A DNA stretch of 64,000 bases from Demequinaceae bacterium (lineage in GTDB: Bacteria; Actinomycetota; Actinomycetes; Actinomycetales; Demequinaceae). Location of the stretch: the NCBI GenBank assembly GCA_016933155.1, contig JAFGBM010000007.1, positions 62,001-126,000 of the forward strand, given 5' to 3'. Both the position numbers and the translations under genes were made by a program. Shown piece by piece: positions 31,049 to 40,608 of this stretch (its first letter is position 1; the number at the start of each line of letters is the position of its first letter). The notes under the pieces were generated by a model. It did no database searches and was not told the origin of the DNA. It saw only the letters and a list, made by a program, of their open reading frames with translations.

Positions 31049-31980
31049 GCCACGTCGTCGGCGTCATCACGAATCCCACGTCCGCGAGCGGCCGGGGTAT
31101 GCGCTGGGGTCACGAGGCCCTGGCCGCCCTCGCAGCCAAGGGGCACAAGATCAGGGACCTGACCCACGGGTCGTGGGCCAGCGCCTTCGAGGCGGCGATG
31201 CGGGTGAGGGACGACCTGGATGCCCTTGTCGTCGTCGGGGGCGACGGGATGGTCCACCTGGGGGCTCAGATTTGTGGCGGGCGGAAGGACCTTCCCCTGG
31301 GGATCGTGCCCTCGGGGTCGGGGAACGATGCCGCGAATACCTATGGGCTTCCCGAGTACCAGATCGAGAAGGCCGTCGACCGCATCCATGAGGGCCTTCA
31401 CGGAGATGTCACCGCCGTCGATCTCGGAAAGGTGTCCGGACCGGGCATCGAGGAGCCTGGGGATCCTCGGTACTTCTCCGCCGTATTGTCGGCGGGGATC
31501 GACGCGGCGGTGGCGGCCTATGCGGCGAACATCCAGCGACCCAAGGGGCCCATGAAGTACAAGGTCGCGACCTTCAGGGAGATCGCACGCTTCAAGCCGT
31601 ATGGGATCAAGGCCAAGGCCGATGGGGTGGAGTGGAGTTCATCCTCGACCCTCGTCGCAGTGGCGAATACCCCGGTCTTCGGGGGAGGCCTCATCATCTC
31701 CCCGGACTCTTCCGTCACGGATGGGTGGCTCGAAGTGGTCATTGCCGATGGCATGTCGAAGGCAAGCCTCATCAAGATCTTCCCCAAACTCAAGGACGGT
31801 TCCCATGTCCATGACCCGAGGATCCGGGTGGAAAGGGTCAAGAACGTCACGATCTCCCAATCGGACGACGGGGCGACCCTTCCCGCGGCCTTCGCGGACG
31901 GAGAACTCGTGGGTGCGGAGCCCATCAAGGTGACCGTCGCCCCGCGGGCCCTCAAGATCCTCGGGGCCCGCATCCCGTAG
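31045..31980 (+). CDS. Diacylglycerol kinase-family lipid kinase
   Basis: DAGK catalytic fold: NPTSASGRG at the N terminus, VVVGGDGMVH (GGDG nucleotide loop) and GIVPSGSGNDAANTYG, both diagnostic. A C-terminal YegS-like beta domain includes ADGELVGAEPI. 311 aa, cytosolic. The substrate (diacylglycerol, sphingoid base or other lipid) cannot be read from sequence. It occupies the place where tatA/tatC often lie after pafC in actinobacteria. Confidence 0.88.
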   Translation: MSHVVGVITNPTSASGRGMRWGHEALAALAAKGHKIRDLTHGSWASAFEAAMRVRDDLDALVVVGGDGMVHLGAQICGGRKDLPLGIVPSGSGNDAANTYGLPEYQIEKAVDRIHEGLHGDVTAVDLGKVSGPGIEEPGDPRYFSAVLSAGIDAAVAAYAANIQRPKGPMKYKVATFREIARFKPYGIKAKADGVEWSSSSTLVAVANTPVFGGGLIISPDSSVTDGWLEVVIADGMSKASLIKIFPKLKDGSHVHDPRIRVERVKNVTISQSDDGATLPAAFADGELVGAEPIKVTVAPRALKILGARIP

Positions 31981-31983
31981 CGT
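31978..31983 (+). promoter_or_regulatory. -10 box TAGCGT, likely leaderless promoter of helY
   Basis: TAGCGT includes the stop codon of the lipid-kinase gene and is 7 nt before the helY GTG. Confidence 0.45.
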
Positions 31984-31990
31984 TCGTCTC

Positions 31991-34714
31991 GTGAGCGAAT
32001 CACCGGCAGACAGATACAAGGAGGCACGCCAGAGGGCGTCGCATCCAGGCGTGCGCGCATTCGCCGAGTCCCTGCCCTTCGACCTGGATGGATTCCAGAT
32101 GGAGGGATGCCGGGCGGTCGAGGATGGGCGTTCCGTCCTGGTCGCGGCCCCGACGGGTGCGGGGAAGACGGTCGTGGGGGAGTTCGCCGTCCGATGCGCG
32201 AAGGAACGCGGGGAGAAGGCGTTCTACACCACGCCCATCAAGGCGCTCTCGAACCAGAAGTACCGGGACCTTACCGAGGCCTATGGACCGAAAGCCGTCG
32301 GACTGCTGACGGGGGACACGTCCGTCAACGGCAACGCCGACATCGTGGTCATGACGACCGAGGTGCTCCGGAACATGATCTACGCGGGATCGTCGACGCT
32401 CGAGCGGCTCGGGGTGGTCATCCTGGACGAGGTCCACTACCTGGCCGACCGTTTCAGGGGCAGCGTGTGGGAGGAGATCCTCGTCCATCTCGATTCCAAG
32501 ACCGAGATCGTCGCACTGTCGGCGACGGTGTCGAACACCGAGGAGTTCGGAGCATGGCTCAAGGAGGTCAGGGGCGACACCGAGGTCGTCGTCTCGGAGA
32601 CCCGGCCGGTGCCCTTGTGGCAGCACGTCATGCTCCGGGAGGGCCTGTTCGACCTGTACGCCCCCGGGGTCGATCCCACTGACCCGGGCTCGAACCCCCG
32701 CCTCAATCCTGACCTGGAGGCCGTCGTCCGGCGCCTTCGTCACGCACCCCGTCATCGGGGTCACCGAGGCCCCCGAGGAGTCGGCCGTCGGCCGCCCCCT
32801 CGATTCGCGGTTGTCGACGTCCTCGATTCCCAGGGTCTCCTGCCGGCCATCGTCTTCGTCTTCTCCCGTGCGGGGTGCGAGGACGCGGTCGACCAGATCC
32901 GCTCCGCCGGGCTCAGGCTGACGACCGATGCAGAGCGGGCTCGCATCGTGAGCATCGTCGAGGAGCGATGCTCGGGGTTTCCAGGCTCCGACCTCGGAGC
33001 CCTGGGGTATGCCCATTGGCTCGACCACCTGGAGCAGGGGATCGCCGCGCACCACGCGGGGATGATCCCCCTGTTCAAGGAGGTGGTCGAAACGCTGTTC
33101 ACGCAAGGGTTGATCAAGGTCGTCTTCGCCACCGAGACCCTCTCCCTGGGGATCAACATGCCCGCCCGCTCGGTCGTCCTGGAGAAGCTCGTCAAATGGG
33201 ACGGGGATTCCCACAAGGACCTCACCCCGGGCGAGTACACCCAACTGACCGGTCGAGCCGGCAGGAGGGGTATCGACGTCGAGGGCCACGCTGTCGTCGT
33301 GGAATACCCGGGATTCGATGTCGAGATTCTCGGGCGCCTGGCGTCCAAGCGTACCTATCCGCTCATCAGCAGCTTCAAGCCGTCCTACAACATGGCGATC
33401 AATCTGGTGGCCCGATCGGGGGTGGCCAAGGCACGGGAAGTGCTGGAGATGTCCTTCGCCCAATATCAGGCCGACCGCGCCGTCGTGTCGCAGGCCAGGA
33501 GGGTCCGGGACCTCGATTCCACGATCGCCGGATACCGGGAGTCCGTCGCGTGCAGCCGGGGGGACTTCCTTGAATACGCGGGGCTCAAGGAGAAGATCTC
33601 ACAGATCGAGAAAGCCGATTCGAGGGCCGCCACGCGGGACAAGAGGGAGGCGAACACCGCCATGCTCAAGAGGTTGAGGGCGGGGGCCGTCGTCCGCATC
33701 CTCGGAGGGAGGCACCGGGGCCTGGCCGTCGTCGTGTCCCCCGACAGGAGCGAGCTTCCCCGCCCCCTCGTCGTGACGGAGTCGGGTCGGGCCTTCCGCC
33801 TGTCCGTCGCCGACCTTCACAACGGGATGGACGAGGTGGGGGCCATCCGCCTCCCCAAGCGTGTCGACACCAGGAGGGCCCAATCGAGAAGGGACCTCTC
33901 CTCGGTCCTCAACGTCAAGAGGGGGGAGTTCACCCCGACCCGCAGGAAGAACGACCAGGGGCGGGGCGGGCCGTCGAGGGAGGAAGTCGACGACCTCAGA
34001 AAGAGGATGCGGGAGCACCCCTGCCATTCCTGCCCCGACCGGGACGAGCACTCCCGGTGGTCGGAGAGATACTTCCGCGCCCTGAGGGATCGGGACAGGC
34101 TCACGGAGGAAATCTCGAGGGAGACCGGCTCGATCGCCCGGATCTTCGACCGGCGATGCGGCGTCCTGGTCGAGCTCGGGTACCTTTCGGGCGAGGGCGA
34201 GGATCTGTCCCCGACCTCCTGGGGGACCATGCTGCGGACGATCTACTCGGAGAACGATCTCGTCATCGCGGAGTGCCTGCGGAAGGGGGTGTGGACCGGG
34301 CTGCCCCCAGCGGCCCTGGCCGCCGCCGTCTCCTCCGTCGTCTACGAAGGGCGACGGGAGGACGAGAACCAGACGCCCAGGATTCCCCAGGGCCCGTCCG
34401 GGCCCCTCGGACTGGCCCTGAGGGAGACCGTCCGGGTCTCGTCCGGCATCAACGACCTGCACACGGACAGGCGGCTCCCCCGCCTCCAGGCCCCCCAATG
34501 GGGAATCGTCGGCCCGGTCCATTCGTGGACCCAGGGGAAGGGCCTCGACGCGGTGCTGAGGGGGTCGGAAATCGCTCCCGGGGACCTCGTCCGGTGGTTC
34601 AAGCAGGTCATCGACGTGTTGGACCAGATCGCGGAGGCGGCACCGGATCCCACGGTCCGGCTCAACGCGGAGAGGGCTATCGCGGGGATGCGTCGGGGGG
34701 TCGTCGCCTACTAG
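31991..34714 (+). CDS. helY: Ski2-like SF2 helicase HelY
   Basis: Large DExH helicase usual after pafBC in actinobacteria. Walker A APTGAGKT ends at Thr60, then DEVHYL, SATVSN, FSRAGCEDAV, and TQLTGRAGRRGID (motif VI). The C-terminal half carries the DSHCT-like domain. A Cys pair (CHSC, about residue 677) is seen before it. An Arg-rich stretch near residues 245-270 looks disordered but keeps frame, and similar linkers occur in the family. 907 aa. Probably acts on RNA or structured DNA. Confidence 0.92.
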   Translation: MSESPADRYKEARQRASHPGVRAFAESLPFDLDGFQMEGCRAVEDGRSVLVAAPTGAGKTVVGEFAVRCAKERGEKAFYTTPIKALSNQKYRDLTEAYGPKAVGLLTGDTSVNGNADIVVMTTEVLRNMIYAGSSTLERLGVVILDEVHYLADRFRGSVWEEILVHLDSKTEIVALSATVSNTEEFGAWLKEVRGDTEVVVSETRPVPLWQHVMLREGLFDLYAPGVDPTDPGSNPRLNPDLEAVVRRLRHAPRHRGHRGPRGVGRRPPPRFAVVDVLDSQGLLPAIVFVFSRAGCEDAVDQIRSAGLRLTTDAERARIVSIVEERCSGFPGSDLGALGYAHWLDHLEQGIAAHHAGMIPLFKEVVETLFTQGLIKVVFATETLSLGINMPARSVVLEKLVKWDGDSHKDLTPGEYTQLTGRAGRRGIDVEGHAVVVEYPGFDVEILGRLASKRTYPLISSFKPSYNMAINLVARSGVAKAREVLEMSFAQYQADRAVVSQARRVRDLDSTIAGYRESVACSRGDFLEYAGLKEKISQIEKADSRAATRDKREANTAMLKRLRAGAVVRILGGRHRGLAVVVSPDRSELPRPLVVTESGRAFRLSVADLHNGMDEVGAIRLPKRVDTRRAQSRRDLSSVLNVKRGEFTPTRRKNDQGRGGPSREEVDDLRKRMREHPCHSCPDRDEHSRWSERYFRALRDRDRLTEEISRETGSIARIFDRRCGVLVELGYLSGEGEDLSPTSWGTMLRTIYSENDLVIAECLRKGVWTGLPPAALAAAVSSVVYEGRREDENQTPRIPQGPSGPLGLALRETVRVSSGINDLHTDRRLPRLQAPQWGIVGPVHSWTQGKGLDAVLRGSEIAPGDLVRWFKQVIDVLDQIAEAAPDPTVRLNAERAIAGMRRGVVAY

Positions 34715-34747
34715 ATGTACTCGGCCGGGACGGGGGAGGTGTTCGCG

Positions 34748-34753
34748 TAGGCT
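34748..34753 (+). promoter_or_regulatory. -10 box TAGGCT, likely leaderless promoter of lnt
   Basis: TAGGCT, 6 nt, then GTG 34760. This supports the GTG over the in-frame ATG at 34769. Confidence 0.5.
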
Positions 34754-34759
34754 GAGCGC

Positions 34760-36292
34760 GTGTCGGGGATGAAGAACGCATTGCTCGCTGCGGCGACGGG
34801 ATGGGTGATGCACCTTGCTTTCCCATCCTTCGGCTGGTGGCCTGCGGCCGCCATCGGGCTCGCCCTGCTGTGGGCGGTGCTGGAGCACACGACGGTCTGG
34901 AGCGGGTTCGGGCTCGGGTTCGTCGCGGGCTTGGGCTTCTTTCTCCCCCTCCTCCGTTGGACCTCGGTCGGGGTCGGCCCGATCCCGTGGGTCGCCCTTG
35001 CCGGTTTGGAGTCGCTCGCCGTCGGCCTTTTCGGGGCGTCGTGGGCCCTGGTCCGGAGGAAGAAGTACCTAAAGGGCCGCCTTTGGCTCGAGCCGGTGGT
35101 CTTCGCAGCCCTCTGGACGTCGGCGGAGCAACTCCGGTCGATCGTGCCCTTCGGCGGCTTCCCCTGGGGAAGGCTCGCGTTTTCCCAGGTCGATGGCCCG
35201 GTCGTCGGGTTCGCATGGTTGGGAGGCGCCTCCCTAGTGACCTTCGCCGTTGCCGCCTCCGGGGGGTGCCTAGGGCTGGCCTTTGAGGCCGTTCGGGGAA
35301 AGAGGGTCGTGGTGCCCGTCCTGGCCGCGACGGGGGCGATCGCGATCACGATGGCCGGGACCATCGTTCCGCTGGAAGCCGATGCGGAGTCCGGTTCCCT
35401 CCGCATCGGGGTGGCGCAGGGGAGTGTGCCCAACCTCGGCTTGGATTCGTTCAACCAATCGTTGCAGGTACTCAAGAACCACGTGGCGGCCACCGAGGAA
35501 CTTGCGGAGAAAGCCCCCTGGACACCGGACTTGGTGATCTGGCCGGAGAACGCTGCGGATCGTGATCCACGGGTCGACTCATATACCCGGGACGCCGTGA
35601 CGGCATCGGCCGTGCTCGTGGGTTCCCCGATTCTCCTGGGGACGATGGACTATTCGCCAGAGGAGGGCCGGTACAACACTTCCCTCCTCTGGACCGAGGA
35701 CGGGGAGGTTGTGGACGTCTATCTCAAGCGCCATCCCGTGCCCTTCGCCGAATACATCCCGATCCGGGGCTTCGCCCGCGTCTTTTCGAGCGCCGTCGAT
35801 CGGGTCCAGACGGACATGATTGCCGGCGGTGAGGCGGGGATCATCGGGGTTCCTTCGGACAGGCTGGGAAGGGATGTTTCCGTTGGGGTCGTCATCTGTT
35901 TCGAGGTTGCCTACGACGGGCTCGTGCGTGACACCGTCACCGGGGGAGGGGAGATCCTCGTGGTCCAGACGAACAACGCCAACTTCGGTCTCACGCCGGA
36001 GTCCGTCCAGCAACTCGCGATGACCCGGTTCCGGGCGATCGAAGCGGGGAGGGCGGCCGTCCAGGCTTCGACCGTGGGGGTGAGTGCCGTGGTCATGCCC
36101 GATGGGCGTATTGTCTCCCAAACGAGGCTCTTCACGGCCGACTACCTGCTCGAGGAGGTGCCCCTGAGGACCTCCACCACCCCGGCCACCCGCATTGGGG
36201 GGTACCTTGAATGGATATTCCTTCTCGCACCGCTGATGGCGGCTAGTGTGGCGGGAGCGTTGAGCCTTCGAGGCAGATGGGAGTGGGAGTGA
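34760..36292 (+). CDS. lnt: Apolipoprotein N-acyltransferase
   Basis: Transfers an acyl chain to the N terminus of mature lipoproteins at the outer face of the membrane. An N-terminal multi-pass region (about residues 1-200) is followed by a nitrilase-type CN-hydrolase domain with the Glu-Lys-Cys triad in VIWPENAAD, YLKRHPVPFAEYIP and VVICFEVAYD. A final membrane helix lies near the C terminus. 510 aa. It overlaps the downstream glycosyltransferase gene by up to 16 bp. Confidence 0.94.
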   Translation: MSGMKNALLAAATGWVMHLAFPSFGWWPAAAIGLALLWAVLEHTTVWSGFGLGFVAGLGFFLPLLRWTSVGVGPIPWVALAGLESLAVGLFGASWALVRRKKYLKGRLWLEPVVFAALWTSAEQLRSIVPFGGFPWGRLAFSQVDGPVVGFAWLGGASLVTFAVAASGGCLGLAFEAVRGKRVVVPVLAATGAIAITMAGTIVPLEADAESGSLRIGVAQGSVPNLGLDSFNQSLQVLKNHVAATEELAEKAPWTPDLVIWPENAADRDPRVDSYTRDAVTASAVLVGSPILLGTMDYSPEEGRYNTSLLWTEDGEVVDVYLKRHPVPFAEYIPIRGFARVFSSAVDRVQTDMIAGGEAGIIGVPSDRLGRDVSVGVVICFEVAYDGLVRDTVTGGGEILVVQTNNANFGLTPESVQQLAMTRFRAIEAGRAAVQASTVGVSAVVMPDGRIVSQTRLFTADYLLEEVPLRTSTTPATRIGGYLEWIFLLAPLMAASVAGALSLRGRWEWE

Positions 36293-37047
36293 AGACCCTC
36301 ATCATCATCCCCACCTACAACGAGCGGGATTCCCTCCCGGTCCAGATCGTCGCCGTCCGGAAGCACACCCCGCACGCGGACATCCTCATCGTCGACGACG
36401 CCTCTCCGGACGGCACGGGGGATCTGGCGGACGTGGCCGCCAGGCGCGACCCTCGGCTGAGCGTCCTCCACCGGCCGGGAAAGCAGGGGCTGGGGGTGGC
36501 GTATCGCGCGGGATTCGAATGGGGATTGGAGAGGGGCTACGACATCCTGGTCGAGATGGACGCCGACGGGTCCCATCAGGCCAAGCAACTCCCCGATCTC
36601 CTGAAGAGAGTGGGGGAGGGCGACCTCGTCATCGGGTCGAGGTGGGTCAAGGGGGGATCCGTCGTGAACTGGCCCCGGAGGCGACGGTGGCTGTCGGTTT
36701 GGGCAAATCGATACGTCCGGGTGGCGCTGGGAATTCCGGTGAAGGATGCGACGGCCGGGTATCGCGCCTATAACGCGGCAACATTACGTCAGATCGATCT
36801 CGAAAGCGTCGATTCGCAGGGCTACGGTTTCCAAGTCGACATGTGCTGGCGGGCGATTCAGGCGGGGGCTACGGTCATCGAGGTGCCGATCGAGTTCATC
36901 GAGCGAACCCAGGGGGCCTCTAAGATGAGCGGCCACATCGTCCGGGAGGCCTTCTGGAGGGTGGCGCAATGGGGGACAGCCCACCGGTGCGATCAGGTGC
37001 TCCGGTTCCTGCGGCTACGCAAGGATCATCGAGCCAGGAGAGGCTAG
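36277..37047 (+). CDS. Polyprenol-phosphate mannosyltransferase (GT2, Ppm1/DPM1-like)
   Basis: Likely transfers mannose from GDP-mannose to polyprenyl phosphate for lipoglycan and protein mannosylation. The GT2 fold shows IIIPTYNERDSLP, ILIVDDASPDGTGDLA, and VEMDADGSHQ (the DxD-type metal site). No membrane helix is obvious. ATG 36277 gives 256 aa. A GTG at 36289, overlapping the lnt stop as GTGA, is a good alternative. In M. tuberculosis the Lnt-like and Dpm-like parts are one fused protein; here they are separate and overlapping. Confidence 0.88.
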   Translation: MGVGVKTLIIIPTYNERDSLPVQIVAVRKHTPHADILIVDDASPDGTGDLADVAARRDPRLSVLHRPGKQGLGVAYRAGFEWGLERGYDILVEMDADGSHQAKQLPDLLKRVGEGDLVIGSRWVKGGSVVNWPRRRRWLSVWANRYVRVALGIPVKDATAGYRAYNAATLRQIDLESVDSQGYGFQVDMCWRAIQAGATVIEVPIEFIERTQGASKMSGHIVREAFWRVAQWGTAHRCDQVLRFLRLRKDHRARRG

Positions 37048-37060
37048 TGGGAAACGGCGC

Positions 37061-37402
37061 TTAGGAGGCCAGTCGGCTCGCCCGAAGAACCTGGAGCCTT
37101 TCCTCCAGGAGCTTCTCGAGTTCGGCTATCGATCGACGCTCCAACAGCATGTCCCAATGAGTGCGGACGTGACGGACCGGCGTCTCGTCGGGCCGTCCTC
37201 CCTCCCTGAGGAGAGCGGTGGCGCCGCAGTGGCATTCCCAGATCGCGGGGATCTCAGCCTCGGTGGAGAAGGGCATGCGGAGCTCGTGCCCGACGGGGCA
37301 GTCATACACGGCTTCCCGACGCTCGGCCAATTCCGCGCCGGCGGCGCTCTCCATGCTCTGAGTGCCAAGGCGCATGCCTCGGAGTGCTCGGTCGGCCATC
37401 AT
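37061..37402 (-). CDS. rbpA: RNA polymerase-binding protein RbpA
   Basis: Actinobacterial transcription factor that binds RNA polymerase and the principal sigma factor. N-terminal tail MRLGTQSMES, core zinc-ribbon-like domain with CPVGHELRMPFS and ECHCGATALL, basic linker, and C-terminal sigma-interacting helix THWDMLLERRSIAELEKLLEERL. 113 aa; start ATG 37402 or 37399, beside GGAGGG. It converges on the mannosyltransferase gene with a 13-bp gap. A SigR-type promoter lies upstream. Confidence 0.93.
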   Translation of the reverse strand: MMADRALRGMRLGTQSMESAAGAELAERREAVYDCPVGHELRMPFSTEAEIPAIWECHCGATALLREGGRPDETPVRHVRTHWDMLLERRSIAELEKLLEERLQVLRASRLAS

Positions 37403-37439
37403 CCCTCCAAGTACGGGATCTTGTGCCCGTGTTCAGTTA

Positions 37440-37465
37440 AACGCCCGAAAGCCCCTAGTTGTTCC
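37440..37465 (-). promoter_or_regulatory. SigR/SigH-type promoter of rbpA (GGAAC-N18-GTT)
   Basis: On the minus strand GGAAC (37465-37461), exactly 18 nt, then GTT (37442-37440), about 38 bp before rbpA. The consensus for actinobacterial thiol-stress ECF sigma factors SigR/SigH is GGAAT-N18/19-GTT. rbpA is a known SigR target in Streptomyces, so context agrees with the motif. Confidence 0.65.
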
Positions 37466-37611
37466 ATCGCCCCGTCAACACCCCAGCAAGGCATCCGGGC
37501 GAGCCCGCAATTGCCCGGATAACTGGCAATCGACATGGAAGCGCGGCCTACGGCATAGTGACTAGTAGTTCCCGTACGTTTCGAGTCTGTACGACGAAGG
37601 GACGACATGAC

Positions 37612-40608
37612 ATGCCTCGGCCGCTGACCGCCCTAGTTCTGACTCCCAGCCTCGGCGGGGACTTCTTCGGGGACGTCCTCGCCGGCCTGTCTCGGGAGAT
37701 CGTCGGCGCGAAGGGGCGCCTCGTCGTCGTGCAGACTCTTCAAGGCTTCGCGCCCCGGGAACAGGTCGGCACTCCGACGGATTTCGATACGCGGGTCGGT
37801 TGGTCGGAGGTTGACGGAGCAGTCTCGATCACGTCAGCCGTGGGCGAGGACTATCTCTGGAAGTTGCGCAAAGCCGGAAAGCCGGTCGTGCTCCTCTCGG
37901 GCACCCAGATGGAGGACTTCCGAGCCCCGATCGCCCGGCCGGACAACCAGCAGGGAGCCTTCGCCGCGGTCGACCACCTCATCGGGCATGGTCACACGCG
38001 GATCGGCTTCGTCGGCAACATGGTCCAGCGGGATGTCCGCGACCGCTTCGACGGCTACCGGCAAGCGCTTGAAGCCCATGGCCTCAGCGCCGATCCCGCG
38101 CTCCTGTTCGTGGCCCCGGACAACTCCGGTATGGGCGGCGTGATGGTGGCCCGCAGCGTCCTCAGCGCCCCTGACCGCCCGACGGCTCTCATGGTCGCCA
38201 CCGACCGAAACGCGATCGGGCTCATGAGGGCTTTGTCCGACGCAGGCCTGGACACCCCGCGAGACATCGCGATCGCCGCGTTCGACAACATCGCGGCCGG
38301 GACCTACAGCATTCCTGCGCTCACGAGCGTCGACCCTCGCTTCGATGAGGTCGGCGCACTCGCCGGGCGGATCCTCTTGGGGAAGATTCGGGGGGACAAG
38401 ACTCCGGACACCACCGTCACGCCGGGGTCGGCCGCCCTCGTGGTGCGGGATTCCTGCGGGTGCGACGGTGACCTGCGACGCGGCCGGAAGGCGGGTGCCG
38501 ACGAGGCGTCCGAGGCTTTAGCGGATCACCTGGTCGAGGAGCTTCGGTCCGTGCTCGAACGGCCCCTTCGCGTAGGGGACGAGGATCTCGACAGACGAAC
38601 ACGAGAGTCGGTCGAGGCGACCGTTCGCGAAGCGGTGGGCTTGCTCGATCCGGATGCCGAGGCAACGAACGCTGAGGTCCAAGCCCTCGCGTCGTCCCTG
38701 CGTCGACTCACGTCGGATACGAACACGCTGCGTCGATTCACGGACGCGATGATGGAGTACGCCCAGCGGGCCGAGATGTCGAACGGACGGGGGACAACCG
38801 ACGCGTCCCCAGTGTCGGCTCGAATCGCCGCCGCGCTGTGGAAGGTCCAGGCAGGCGCGTTCCTGCACCAGACGGAGATGACGGACGCCGCGATCGCCGA
38901 GCAGTACGTCGTCGACGGGGGACTGCTCGAGACCGGCGGCTCCGATCCCCGCGATCTCCGCTGGCTCAACGGCACGAGCGTCAGGTCGGGCGCTCTCGCC
39001 TTGTGGGAGGACAACCCGTCCTCAGGGAGGATGAAGATCGTCGGCGTATACGATCCCACCGGCCAAGTGCCGAACGTCGTCGGCACCGTGTTGCCGTGCG
39101 AGGATTTCCCCCCGGGGCCCCTCATCGCCACGGGGATCGCGGCGGGTCGCAAGGTGTGCTACGTCGTGCCCGTCAGCACCCGGATGAGGAATTGGGGCCT
39201 GCTGTCGGTTGTGGCTGAGATTGACTCCACCACCGAGCGCGAAACCTACCAGCACTGGGCGGCGCTTCTCTGCGCCGCCCTGGAGTCCCAGCGTCGGCAG
39301 GAAGTGGTGCGCAAGAGCGCCCTGTTCGACGGCTTGACGGGGCTGCCGAACCGCTATCTGTTCATCCAGCAGCTCGACAAGGTTCTCGCGCGATGGAAAC
39401 GATCGCGGACTCCTTTCTCGGTCCTCTTCCTCGACCTCGACGGGTTCAAAGTCATCAACGACTCCCTCGGGCATCAAATGGGCGATCGGGTGCTGAAGGC
39501 CGTCGCGGACGAGATCTCGCGAGGGTTGCGCGAGGTGGACACGGCTGCGCGGTTCGGCGGCGATGAGTTCGTGATCCTGTTGCCCGACACCGACCCCGGC
39601 CCCGCGATGGTGGCGGCCAAGAGGATACAGGCGATGCTCGACAAGGTGCGTGAATTCGACGGCCACGAGATCGTCATGCGGGCAAGCGTCGGCATCGCGT
39701 CCAGCGCCGTGGAATACACCTCCACCGAGGAGATCCTGCGTGACGCCGATGCCGCCATGTATCGCGCGAAGTCGGTCGAGCCTGGATCGGTGGCGTATTT
39801 CGACGCCCCGATGCACGAGAGCGCCGTGCGGCGTGCGGTGCTGGCCCAAGACATCCTTTTCGCGCTGAAGGAGAACCAGTTCGAGGTTCACTATCAGCCG
39901 ATCGTCAATCTTGATTCCGGTCGCACGGATCGCTTTGAGGCACTCGTCCGCTGGCGCCACCCGGAGCGCGGATTGATCGAGCCCACCGAATTCATCACCG
40001 AAATCGAAGAGACCTCTCTCATCATCGAACTCGGACACCGGGTGCTCGACGAGGTCTGTCGCCAGTTGGCCGAGTGGGGCCCCCGGGTCGCCAACGTGAG
40101 CATCAACATCTCGGACAGGGAGTTCTGGAGCCAGGACCTCCTCTCCCACGTGCTCACCACCCTGGAACAGTATGGCCTTGCCCCGGATGTCCTGACCCTG
40201 GAGATCACCGAGGGTGTGCTGATGCGCCGCCCCGAAGTGGCTCTGCGCATCATGCACAAGCTGCACGAGGCGGGGCTGATGCTCCACATCGACGACTTCG
40301 GGACCGGCTACTCCTCGCTTCAGACCCTGCATCGATTCCCGGTGGAGGCGTTCAAGATCGATCGATCGTTCATCCAGACCCTCACCAGCGAGGACAAGAG
40401 CGCCGAGTTGATCTCCTCCCTGGTGAACTTGGGCAAGTCGCTGGGCCTGTCCGTGGTCGCAGAGGGGGTTGAGACCGAGGAGCAACTGGCATTCCTACGG
40501 GAGCTCGGCTGCTCGCGGGTGCAGGGCTACCTGTTCATGCCGGCTGTCAACGCAGAACATGCAGGGGAGTTGCTGGGGAAATCCCTGCACGAGGTGGAAT
40601 CCGACTGA
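37612..40608 (+). CDS. LacI-type sensor / GGDEF / EAL cyclic-di-GMP protein
   Basis: Starts at ATG 37612 (998 aa), preceded by GAAGGGA. Residues about 5-290 form a LacI/GalR-type periplasmic-binding-like sensor (DNQQGAFAAVDHL near 110; FVGNMVQRDVRDRFDGY) without its DNA-binding HTH. A linker/GAF-like region (about 330-560) follows. Next come GGDEF with an intact RFGGDEF motif near 647, and EAL with FEALVRW near 773 and IDDFGTGYSSL near 892. No signal peptide or membrane segment is seen, so it should sense a cytosolic ligand. Both catalytic motifs look intact, so it could make and break c-di-GMP. Confidence 0.9.
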   Translation: MPRPLTALVLTPSLGGDFFGDVLAGLSREIVGAKGRLVVVQTLQGFAPREQVGTPTDFDTRVGWSEVDGAVSITSAVGEDYLWKLRKAGKPVVLLSGTQMEDFRAPIARPDNQQGAFAAVDHLIGHGHTRIGFVGNMVQRDVRDRFDGYRQALEAHGLSADPALLFVAPDNSGMGGVMVARSVLSAPDRPTALMVATDRNAIGLMRALSDAGLDTPRDIAIAAFDNIAAGTYSIPALTSVDPRFDEVGALAGRILLGKIRGDKTPDTTVTPGSAALVVRDSCGCDGDLRRGRKAGADEASEALADHLVEELRSVLERPLRVGDEDLDRRTRESVEATVREAVGLLDPDAEATNAEVQALASSLRRLTSDTNTLRRFTDAMMEYAQRAEMSNGRGTTDASPVSARIAAALWKVQAGAFLHQTEMTDAAIAEQYVVDGGLLETGGSDPRDLRWLNGTSVRSGALALWEDNPSSGRMKIVGVYDPTGQVPNVVGTVLPCEDFPPGPLIATGIAAGRKVCYVVPVSTRMRNWGLLSVVAEIDSTTERETYQHWAALLCAALESQRRQEVVRKSALFDGLTGLPNRYLFIQQLDKVLARWKRSRTPFSVLFLDLDGFKVINDSLGHQMGDRVLKAVADEISRGLREVDTAARFGGDEFVILLPDTDPGPAMVAAKRIQAMLDKVREFDGHEIVMRASVGIASSAVEYTSTEEILRDADAAMYRAKSVEPGSVAYFDAPMHESAVRRAVLAQDILFALKENQFEVHYQPIVNLDSGRTDRFEALVRWRHPERGLIEPTEFITEIEETSLIIELGHRVLDEVCRQLAEWGPRVANVSINISDREFWSQDLLSHVLTTLEQYGLAPDVLTLEITEGVLMRRPEVALRIMHKLHEAGLMLHIDDFGTGYSSLQTLHRFPVEAFKIDRSFIQTLTSEDKSAELISSLVNLGKSLGLSVVAEGVETEEQLAFLRELGCSRVQGYLFMPAVNAEHAGELLGKSLHEVESD

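Noticed and set aside
32700-32820. Possible frameshift in helY at an Arg/His/Pro-rich segment
   Set aside because: The frame stays open, conserved motifs continue downstream, and similar Arg/Pro-rich linkers occur at this point in other HelY proteins.
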